DNA of 8,324 bases from an uncultured Pirellulaceae bacterium (GTDB taxonomy: Bacteria > Planctomycetota > Planctomycetia > Pirellulales > Pirellulaceae), in contig CAKQNH010000169.1 of assembly GCA_934255105.1 (NCBI GenBank), positions 1 through 8,324 on the forward strand. The letters are read 5' to 3'. Position 1 is the first letter of the stretch. Every line of letters starts with the position of its first letter. The translations under genes and the position numbers were made by a program. The notes below the pieces were generated by a model that saw nothing but the letters and a program-made list of their open reading frames with translations, was not told where the DNA came from and did no database searches. Below are positions 1 through 5,993 of this stretch, one piece after another.

Positions 1-143
1 AACCGCGATAATCCCATACTAACGCGAATCCCTTCCCCCTTGGCAGCCAATACTGCACCACCGAAGACTGAATCACACCCAGAATGCCTACATGCATTTG
101 CTTCTGGCGCTCCGTTCGACTTCAGTTTTGAGGGAGGTAGTAT
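1..143. other. Left-edge sequence without an assignable gene
   Basis: Two partial readings are possible and neither is convincing. On the plus strand, frame 1 is open from the window edge to a TAG at 145-147 (48 codons, ending FDFSFEGGSM), which could be the C-terminus of an upstream gene. Its third codon positions are less GC-rich than in the confident genes here. On the minus strand, an ATG at 97 opens a frame (MHVGILGVIQ...) that runs off the left edge. I recognise no family in either. If the plus-strand reading is real, its stop codon falls inside the GTAG that opens the palindrome array. Confidence 0.3.
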
Positions 144-305
144 GTAGAGCAGTTGTCCCAACTGCTACAGAAAACGATTGGGACAATCGTTCTACGGAAA
201 ACGGTTGGGACAACCGTTACTACAGAAAACGATTGGGACAATCGTTCTACGGAAAACGGTCGGGACAATCGTTACTACGGAAAACGGTTGGGACAACCGT
301 TCTAC
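144..305. repeat. Tandem array of six short palindromes
   Basis: Six hairpin-forming units lie at 148-166, 173-191, 200-218, 228-246, 255-273 and 283-301. Each has two 8-base arms around a 3-base centre. Units 2 and 4 read AACGATTG-GGA-CAATCGTT. Units 3 and 6 read AACGGTTG-GGA-CAACCGTT. Unit 1 reads AGCAGTTG-TCC-CAACTGCT and so has the opposite orientation. Unit 5 is imperfect (AACGGTCG against CAATCGTT). Units 2-6 start 27 or 28 bp apart, separated by CTACGGAA or ACTACAGAA/ACTACGGAA. The array begins with GTAG and ends with CTAC. Read on the minus strand, most hairpins are followed by a short T run (CGTTTTC), so the array may also end or stabilise the transcript of the ATPase gene that stops at 354. 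It is not CRISPR-like, since the spacers are near-identical. It resembles a REP- or MITE-type intergenic repeat. Confidence 0.9.
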
Positions 306-353
306 AATCAACCTTGCAACCTTAAGACTTAGGCTGGACAAAGCACTAGGGCT

Positions 354-1514
354 CTACTGCCGATCGAACACACTTGCCCTGATCTCAGCCTCAAACGACG
401 CCTGTTGAGCGATGGCTTGGCGGAAGCGCTCTTGGCTCAGCGTATACAGCACCGTCTCTTCTAGCGTCTCCACCGTGGCATTGCGAGGCTGGCCTGTGAG
501 CAGGGCCATCTCCCCGAAGAAATCCCCCTCCTCCAAGATGGCCAGCGGCTGCGTCTGTGAACTGCGGCGCACGGCGACTTGCCCGCTGCGAATCAAATAG
601 AATTTGTCGCCCACCTCTCCTTCGCGAATGACAGTCTGCTGCGGCGGCACTGTTTCACATTGTAAATGATCGGCCATCTCCGCTAGACCGCGAGGGGTCA
701 TATGCTGGAACACCTCGCATTTGAGTAACATCTGGCTGACGATAGCCGTTTCTTGGACCAACACATCGCTGCGAATGCTACCGTCGACCAGATTGATAAT
801 GCGATCGGCTACATCCAAGATGCGATTGTCGTGGGTTATGATGACGATCGTCACTTTCTGCTCTTTGGCCATGCGCCTGAGCAACTCGACCACCTGCCTG
901 CCGCTTTGCTCATCCAGCGCCGCAGTGGGTTCGTCGGCCAACACCAGACGAGGTTGGTGCACCAGTCCACGGGCGATAGCCACGCGCTGTTTCTGGCCGC
1001 CGGAGAGCTGCTTCGGCTTGTGGCCAGTTCGCTCGCCCAAACCGACCGACTCCAGCATGGCGCGCGCTCGCTCCGTCTGACTGCGGCGACTGCCGCTTGA
1101 GTCAGCCAATTCCAGTGCCATCCGCACATTCTGCGTTGCCGTCAGCGAGTCGAACAAATTGTGAGCCTGAAAAATGAAACCGATTTCGCGGCGAAGCGAT
1201 AGCAATTCCGACTTAGTAGCACTTTGCAATGGTCGCTCTAAGACCACCAACTCACCTGCTTGAGTCTCTCGCAGAGTACCGATCAGAGTCAACAAAGTTG
1301 TTTTGCCTGAGCCGCTAGGGCCGGTCATGATGATAATTTCGCCGGGGTAAATATCCAGCGAGTTATCGAACAGCACTTGTTTACGCAATTCCCCGCTGCC
1401 GTAGTAGTGCTGCAACCCCCGCGCAGCGATTGCGGGGGCCTGCCCAGCGGCAATAAGCTTGCGAATTGCCGGGTCGAACCGCATGGCAGAAGTTAAGGGG
1501 GAAGCATCCGACAT
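354..1514 (-). CDS. devA: DevA-type ABC exporter ATPase with C-terminal cyclic-nucleotide-binding domain
   Basis: Inner-membrane-associated ATPase expected to power the DevC permeases encoded divergently next to it. In the 386-residue product, the ABC domain (about 25-260) has Walker A GPSGSGKT (65-72), Q-loop FQ (115-116), signature LSGGQ (170-174), Walker B LVLADEP with catalytic Glu195, and H-loop His228. The stretches HYYGSGELRKQVLF and IYPGEIIIMTGPSGSGKTTL closely match the DevA branch of the MacB/LolD-like ATPases. A second domain (about 263-383) is a cyclic-nucleotide-binding fold. Its phosphate-binding cassette, FGEMALLTGQPRNATV, keeps the Glu335 and Arg344 expected for cyclic-phosphate contact. 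Ordinary DevA proteins are about 230-250 residues and lack this domain. ATG 1514 was chosen as start; an in-frame TTG at 1553 would add 13 residues and has no better ribosome site. The fusion suggests nucleotide-gated transport, which is an inference. Confidence 0.93.
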   Translation of the reverse strand: MSDASPLTSAMRFDPAIRKLIAAGQAPAIAARGLQHYYGSGELRKQVLFDNSLDIYPGEIIIMTGPSGSGKTTLLTLIGTLRETQAGELVVLERPLQSATKSELLSLRREIGFIFQAHNLFDSLTATQNVRMALELADSSGSRRSQTERARAMLESVGLGERTGHKPKQLSGGQKQRVAIARGLVHQPRLVLADEPTAALDEQSGRQVVELLRRMAKEQKVTIVIITHDNRILDVADRIINLVDGSIRSDVLVQETAIVSQMLLKCEVFQHMTPRGLAEMADHLQCETVPPQQTVIREGEVGDKFYLIRSGQVAVRRSSQTQPLAILEEGDFFGEMALLTGQPRNATVETLEETVLYTLSQERFRQAIAQQASFEAEIRASVFDRQ

Positions 1515-1562
1515 CAGCGGGTCTCGGCAGCGGAAGGGCAAAAAACCGTTCAAGCGGCTCAG

Positions 1563-1600
1563 TTATTAAGCAGCTTAGTTAATCGTCAACTATAATCGAG
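1563..1600 (+). promoter_or_regulatory. Divergent promoter region with an 11-bp palindrome
   Basis: A perfect TATAAT lies at 1591-1596, preceded at 18 bp by a weak -35 (TTAAGC, 1567-1572). This would start transcription near 1603 toward the membrane fusion protein gene at 1674. On the opposite strand, TTGACG (1589 to 1584) is a good -35 toward the ATPase gene, but only a poor -10 (TAATAA) follows. The perfect palindrome TAAGC-A-GCTTA (1567-1577) overlaps the plus-strand -35 and sits close to the minus-strand -10. It is therefore a plausible operator that could control both directions. The sigma factor and regulator are unknown. Confidence 0.5.
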
Positions 1601-1673
1601 CGGGCCACACGCGTGGACCATTTTTGTCACCCTGCACAGGACTCTGACTCTGCACCAGGACCTCGGACTACCT

Positions 1674-2939
1674 ATGCTTTGCCCCGCTCATTCACCTCAG
1701 TTCGACCTGCGTCACTTGAGGCCGCGACCGAATCCCTGCGCCGCATGGTCGCGCACCACCCTGCTTCTGTGCGGGATACTGCTGACTGGACTGCTGTGCG
1801 CGGGCTGCACGCAGCCCAATCCCCAACCATCTTCATCCGCATCCTCCACGGCCTCAACACCACGACGCATCATAGCTCAAGGGCAGATTCTACCCGCGGG
1901 CGGCATCGTGCAGTTATCGGCTCCGCCCGGAGATGTCATTACGAACATCGAGGTCTCCGTCGGCCAGCAGGTAGAACCAGGACAACTGCTCCTGACACTA
2001 CAATCGGGCCAAGTGGCAGAGGCTCGCTTAAGAACACTGCACAAGCGACGTGAACAAGCAGTTCGCGAGCGCGATCAAGCCATTGCGAGCGCCCAACAGC
2101 AGTTGGCTTCAGCCGATTTGAAACTCGAGCAGTTGAAATCCCAACAAGCGGCCGCACAGCGCAGCACAGACCTGCTGGCCTTGGCCAAACAACAGGTCGA
2201 ATCTTCTGAAAAGGTGCTAAAGAAACTGCAAGCGATCGCATCCAACGTGGCCACCAGCGAGTTTGTGGGCGCACTGGAAATCGATCGCCAACGCATTCAA
2301 CTGGCCGAAGCTGAACTCAACTACCGCCGCCTGGCAGAGTCGCAGCAACAGAGCGAGGACGAGCTGGCGTGGGGTCTGCAAGCGGCCGAGCAACAACGCC
2401 GAAGCGCGAGCGAGCTGTTAGCAGCCGCTGAGAGTTCGCAAGCCATCGAGATACTCGACCTAGAGATCGCCGCCTTGGTGGAGCAAACCGCGACGACGCG
2501 ACTGACAGCCCCAGCCTCCGGCGTGATTCTGGCAATCAATGCGGCCCCCGGTGAAGCCACTCTGGCTCGCCCATTGATCGAAATGGCTGATCAGAGTTCG
2601 CTGGTATGTGAGATTGAGATCAATGCGATGGACGCGCCTGCGGTGCGATTGGGACAGTCAGCCACGATCACCAGCCGCGCTTTGGGAGAGCAAACGCTGC
2701 ATGGCACCGTCACCAAAAAGTTTAGCTTGGTGGGACGCCCTCAACTGCGATCGCTGGACCCACTGGCGAAGGCCGACTACCGCACGGTGACCGCTACCAT
2801 CAAACTAGACGCGCCTTCGACCGAGATCGCCAAAGACTGGTTGCAGTTGCAGGTCGAGGCTCGTATCGACACCGACAAGCCTGGCGAAGATTCATCAGCC
2901 GCAACCGCTTCGCCCCAGCCAGCCCACGAATCGCTATGA
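1674..2939 (+). CDS. devB: DevB-like membrane fusion (periplasmic adaptor) lipoprotein
   Basis: Periplasmic adaptor expected to link the DevC permeases to an outer-membrane channel of the TolC type, which is not encoded here. The 421-residue product has a hydrophobic segment (about 29-44) ending in CAGC, so Cys45 is a probable lipidation site. The Cys at -3 is not typical of lipoboxes. A Ser/Pro-rich linker follows. The first half of a lipoyl/biotinyl-like domain (about 66-112) includes VGQQVEPGQLLLTL. A long Gln/Ala/Glu-rich coiled coil spans about 115-272. The second lipoyl half starts at TTRLTAPASGVI (274-285), followed by a beta-barrel region and an acidic, Ser/Ala/Pro-rich tail. This order is that of HlyD/DevB adaptors. 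ATG 1674 is the only in-frame ATG before the signal segment. The 26-residue N-region before it is long, so a later non-ATG start remains possible. The stop overlaps the next start by four bases (ATGA). Confidence 0.88.
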   Translation: MLCPAHSPQFDLRHLRPRPNPCAAWSRTTLLLCGILLTGLLCAGCTQPNPQPSSSASSTASTPRRIIAQGQILPAGGIVQLSAPPGDVITNIEVSVGQQVEPGQLLLTLQSGQVAEARLRTLHKRREQAVRERDQAIASAQQQLASADLKLEQLKSQQAAAQRSTDLLALAKQQVESSEKVLKKLQAIASNVATSEFVGALEIDRQRIQLAEAELNYRRLAESQQQSEDELAWGLQAAEQQRRSASELLAAAESSQAIEILDLEIAALVEQTATTRLTAPASGVILAINAAPGEATLARPLIEMADQSSLVCEIEINAMDAPAVRLGQSATITSRALGEQTLHGTVTKKFSLVGRPQLRSLDPLAKADYRTVTATIKLDAPSTEIAKDWLQLQVEARIDTDKPGEDSSAATASPQPAHESL

Positions 2940-4222
2940 AGACACCGCTGGCCCTGCACAACCTGTTGCACCAGCCGCTGCAGACGGGCGTGTCCATCGC
3001 TGGCGTCGCCTTTGCTCTGCTGCTGGTCTTCATGCAATTGGGGTTTATGGGGGCTGTAGCTCACACCGCCACCAACGTGCTGGGGAGGCTCGATTTTGAT
3101 GTCTTGATCCGCGCCCCCGACTACTTGCACCTGTACGAAGCGGGACAAATCCAACGCAGCGATCTGAACGTCGCGGCCAACACTCCTGGAGTTGAATCGG
3201 CCGACCCGCTATGGATCAGCGTTCAAAACTGGCGCTCGCTCCCTACCAGAACTCAACATGAACCCGACGACTTCCAAAGCCAATTTCTGCCCATTGCAGT
3301 CATGGCCTACGAACCGCAAAGCCGCCTCTTCCAAACGCCGCAACTGCAATCGCAAGCCGCCTCGCTGCGCAGCGACACGATTCTGCTGGACGATAGCACC
3401 CAAGAAGCTTACGGCCCCTGGGACGATCAACGACTGATTCCATATCTACCGTGGAGAATTGGACATTTTAGCGCTGCAGATATCGGTCGCCACACCGAAA
3501 TTGGTGGACGCGACTTTACGATTGCTGGACTCTACAAGCTGGGGACCGGCTTGGCCGCCAACGGCGCGTTGATTACCACCCCCGCCGGCTTTGAGCGGAT
3601 GACAGCTTGGGACATTCAGTCGACCACCTCGCTGGGCCTGCTGCGGCTGGACAGTTCCGATCCGCAAGAGCAAGCACAGGTTGTCCGGGAAATTAAGGAA
3701 CGTCTGCAATTGAGCCCCGAGGCCGTGCAGAATCGCAGCTCATCATACGTCGCCCCGACCGATGCGGAAAACACGGGAATCGTGTCCGTGCTCACCAAAT
3801 CGGAAGCCCTGGCGGCCGAACGCTACCACTGGTTGTGGCAAACCCCCTTCGGCCTGATCTTCCAAATGGGCGTGGCGCTGTCACTGCTGGTCGGAGCGGC
3901 TATCGTCTACATGATTCTCGCGACCGATGTTTCCAATCGGCTCAGCGAATATGCTACTCTGCTGGCCATGGGCTACTCACGCCTCTACTTGGCCAGTATC
4001 GTCATGACTCAAGCCGTCGTGCTCAGCCTACTGGGGTTCGCTAGCGGCTGGATCGCAGCGGAGCTGCTCTACCGGTTGACCTACCGTCTGTCGGGTATTC
4101 CGATGTTGATGGACCCCAGCCGCATCGTGCTGGTTGCCGTGCTCGGGTTGTTGATGAGCTGCGGTAGCGGTCTGCTGGCCCTGCGCAAACTTTGGAAAGC
4201 CGAACCAGCCAGTTTGTTTTAA
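2936..4222 (+). CDS. devC: DevC-type ABC exporter permease, first copy
   Basis: Inner-membrane subunit of the DevABC-type exporter, with FtsX/MacB-like topology. The 428-residue product starts MKTPLALHNLL, close to the KTPLAW start typical of DevC. It has TM1 at about 17-40 (with FMQLGF), a periplasmic domain of about 260 residues, TM2 at about 304-329, TM3 at about 351-376 and TM4 at about 396-416. The cytoplasmic loop between TM2 and TM3 (DVSNRLSEYATLLAMGYSRL) is the expected contact with the ATPase. The C-terminus KAEPASLF is nearly shared with the second permease (RSDPASLF). The start codon overlaps the adaptor's stop codon (ATGA) and lacks a ribosome site, which points to translational coupling. 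The periplasmic domain is about 35 residues longer than in the second copy and diverges strongly from it. The substrate cannot be read from the sequence. Confidence 0.9.
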   Translation: MKTPLALHNLLHQPLQTGVSIAGVAFALLLVFMQLGFMGAVAHTATNVLGRLDFDVLIRAPDYLHLYEAGQIQRSDLNVAANTPGVESADPLWISVQNWRSLPTRTQHEPDDFQSQFLPIAVMAYEPQSRLFQTPQLQSQAASLRSDTILLDDSTQEAYGPWDDQRLIPYLPWRIGHFSAADIGRHTEIGGRDFTIAGLYKLGTGLAANGALITTPAGFERMTAWDIQSTTSLGLLRLDSSDPQEQAQVVREIKERLQLSPEAVQNRSSSYVAPTDAENTGIVSVLTKSEALAAERYHWLWQTPFGLIFQMGVALSLLVGAAIVYMILATDVSNRLSEYATLLAMGYSRLYLASIVMTQAVVLSLLGFASGWIAAELLYRLTYRLSGIPMLMDPSRIVLVAVLGLLMSCGSGLLALRKLWKAEPASLF

Positions 4223-4249
4223 GCCGGATTACTCAACGACCAAGGCGTT

Positions 4250-5431
4250 ATGCGTACACCACTAGCCTGGAAAAACCTGACAAGTAGCTGGAACAAATGC
4301 CTGCTGGCGGCGGCCGGCGTGGGCTTCGCAGTGGTGTTGATGTTCATGCAAATCGGCTTCCGCAATGCACTGATCGACAACAACGTGCAGTTATTCACGC
4401 TGTTCGATCGCCACGTCGCCAACTTAGCCATGCTCAGCCAGGCGCGTTATAACATCTCGACCGAGCAGCGTTTCCCTCGCCAACTGCTAGAGCGGGCCAC
4501 TTCGATCCCCGGCGTCCTGGCAGTCTGCAGCGTGAGCGTCGAACGCGCCACGGCGCGCGTCATGGTCGCTGGCCACGTGCCTAGACCGGTGCGTGTGATC
4601 GGCATTGAACTAGATCATCCCAGCTTCATTCGCGACTCGAAGTTGGCTAGCAGCCTGCTGGCAGCCGAAGACCAGCGAGCGGCCCTGGTCGATACGCGCA
4701 GCAAGCCCGCCTATGGCTTTGCGACAACCCCTGAAGAACTCAAGCAACAATCGATCGAACTCAACGGGCGCCGCCTGCCAGTCGCCGGGCAGTTCACGCT
4801 GGGGACCGATTTTGCTAACGACGGCTCGCTGATGATGAGTGCTCGTTTGCTCGACAGCTACTTCCCTTGGCGCGGCTCGGGCGGAGCGACCGCCGATGTG
4901 GTCGACCTAGGGCTGATTCAGGTGGAAGCAACTTCGGCCGCCGAGCTGGCAAGAATCGCGGCAGAAATCGAACAAATCGCACCGCAGGTGATCGAGGTTC
5001 GACCGACCGATTACTTCATCGCCAGAGAAAAGAAGTTTTGGGCCAACCAGACTCCCATCGGCAAAATCTTCCTCATCGGCACGATCATGGGCTTGGTCGT
5101 GGGGGCAATCATCTGCTTTCAGATCCAGTTTACCGACATCAGCGAACACATGCCTGAGTTTGCTACGCTCAAAGCCATGGGATACGGGAAGGCCTATTTC
5201 TGGAGCGTAATTCTATCGCAATCCTTCTATTTAGCTTGCTTGGGCTTTGTACCCGGTCTGCTGGTTTCGCAGGGCATGTACTGGTTGCTAGCGTCGCGCA
5301 GCGGGCTGGTAATGAGCATGAGCTGGGATCGCATTGGCCTCGTATGGCTGCTGACGCTCGCCATGTGCAGCATTAGCGGGGCCCTGGCCATCCGCAAGCT
5401 ATTTCGCAGCGACCCCGCCAGCCTGTTCTAG
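4250..5431 (+). CDS. devC: DevC-type ABC exporter permease, second copy
   Basis: Second inner-membrane subunit of the same operon, 27 bp after the first permease, with a modest AAGG ribosome site just upstream of ATG 4250. Its 393 residues fit the usual DevC length. It starts MRTPLAWKNLT, with TM1 at about 16-38 (FMQIGF), TM2 at about 270-292, TM3 at about 318-342 and TM4 at about 361-380. The segment FWANQTPIGKIFLIGTI and the coupling loop DISEHMPEFATLKAMGYGK are highly DevC-like, closer to the family consensus than the first copy. With one ATPase gene and two different permease genes, a heterodimeric membrane core is likely. Two alternative homodimers cannot be excluded. No clear intrinsic terminator follows; a small CCGC-ACAT-GCGG hairpin at 5493-5504 has no T run on the plus strand. 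Confidence 0.92.
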   Translation: MRTPLAWKNLTSSWNKCLLAAAGVGFAVVLMFMQIGFRNALIDNNVQLFTLFDRHVANLAMLSQARYNISTEQRFPRQLLERATSIPGVLAVCSVSVERATARVMVAGHVPRPVRVIGIELDHPSFIRDSKLASSLLAAEDQRAALVDTRSKPAYGFATTPEELKQQSIELNGRRLPVAGQFTLGTDFANDGSLMMSARLLDSYFPWRGSGGATADVVDLGLIQVEATSAAELARIAAEIEQIAPQVIEVRPTDYFIAREKKFWANQTPIGKIFLIGTIMGLVVGAIICFQIQFTDISEHMPEFATLKAMGYGKAYFWSVILSQSFYLACLGFVPGLLVSQGMYWLLASRSGLVMSMSWDRIGLVWLLTLAMCSISGALAIRKLFRSDPASLF

Positions 5432-5646
5432 GCAAGAAAGAGTTGGTCCTGAGAGCCCTCTAGGCAAAAGCAAAACGCATTCAGAAAAATTTCCGCACAT
5501 GCGGGAATAACTGTTCGCGACCAAGCATCTCTCCTCTAGTGACCATCTGCCTTTCGACCACATCGCTCCCAGAAGCATGAAGGTCGTAGGTTTCAGGTGC
5601 TTATGTCACGTTGGTTGAGTTTAAATTTTCTGAGGAAGAGATCCGC
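5432..5646. other. Spacer between the exporter operon and the lipoprotein gene
   Basis: This 215-bp stretch contains no convincing gene. It holds a small hairpin (5493-5504) and an AT-rich segment (5617-5630) just before the lipoprotein's ribosome site, but no clear -35/-10 pair was found. The lipoprotein could have its own promoter here or be read through from the permease genes. Confidence 0.6.
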
Positions 5647-5844
5647 ATGTTGAAGAAATTTCTAGCGTTGGGTTGTGTCGTAGCATTGTCGGCTGCTTTC
5701 GTTGGCTGCGAACCAGCACCCGTAGTAGACTCCACACCATCCGCCTCCGACGTTACCGCCCCGGCTGACGCGGCTGCCGTACATGCGGACGAAGCGCATG
5801 CAGAAGCTGCACCAGCACCCGCCGCTGACAAACCTGCCGAATAA
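5647..5844 (+). CDS. Small Ala/Pro-rich lipoprotein of unknown function
   Basis: A 65-residue product with a typical lipoprotein signal peptide: MLKKF, a hydrophobic core (6-19), then FVGC with Cys21 as the probable lipidated residue. The mature part is only 45 residues, low in complexity, rich in Ala, Pro, Asp and Glu, with two His (46 and 51) and no predicted fold. ATG 5647 was chosen because GAGGAAGAG lies at suitable spacing upstream. A longer frame from TTG 5611 would place charged residues before the signal peptide and is unlikely. Right after the stop is a short hairpin (GTTGAA-CTCG-TTCAAC, 5845-5860), then a strong terminator. Tiny lipoproteins of this kind are common as uncharacterised proteins in planctomycetes. 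I assign no function. Confidence 0.75.
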   Translation: MLKKFLALGCVVALSAAFVGCEPAPVVDSTPSASDVTAPADAAAVHADEAHAEAAPAPAADKPAE

Positions 5845-5878
5845 GTTGAACTCGTTCAACCCACTTGCATAAATCCAG

Positions 5879-5911
5879 AAGAGCCTGCTCCGTAGAGTGG
5901 GCTCTTTTCGT
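5879..5911 (+). terminator. Intrinsic terminator after the lipoprotein gene
   Basis: The stem AAGAGCC (5879-5885) pairs with GGCTCTT (5900-5906). The interior can extend by CTC (5888-5890) with GAG (5895-5897) around a CGTA loop. A T-rich tail (TTTTCGTTT) follows. It would end plus-strand transcription before the convergent acyltransferase gene. The reverse orientation has a much poorer T run. Confidence 0.8.
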
Positions 5912-5993
5912 TTCCTCAGACAAGCACGCCGACTGCAACTCTACTGCGCGCTGTAATCACTCCGCGTCGCCATTGCCCTGCGCTCCTACGGAT

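Noticed and set aside
144..305. CRISPR array
   Set aside because: The intervening 6-9 bp sequences are near-identical and far too short for spacers, and no cas genes are visible.
92..408. Two overlapping plus-strand frames with repeated WDN/GQS-type peptides
   Set aside because: They are translations of the palindrome array, so their repetition comes from the DNA repeat. Neither has a ribosome site or coding character.
721..1129. Frames of 92-119 residues within the ATPase gene on both strands
   Set aside because: They lie entirely inside a gene with full ABC motifs and show no domain of their own.
1613..2053. 146-residue plus-strand frame overlapping the adaptor gene
   Set aside because: It is an out-of-frame shadow. 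The adaptor frame has signal, lipoyl and coiled-coil features, whereas this one has none.
5493..5504. Hairpin CCGC-ACAT-GCGG as a terminator for the permease operon
   Set aside because: The stem is only 4 bp and no T run follows on the plus strand. The A/T-rich side would suit the minus strand, where no gene ends.
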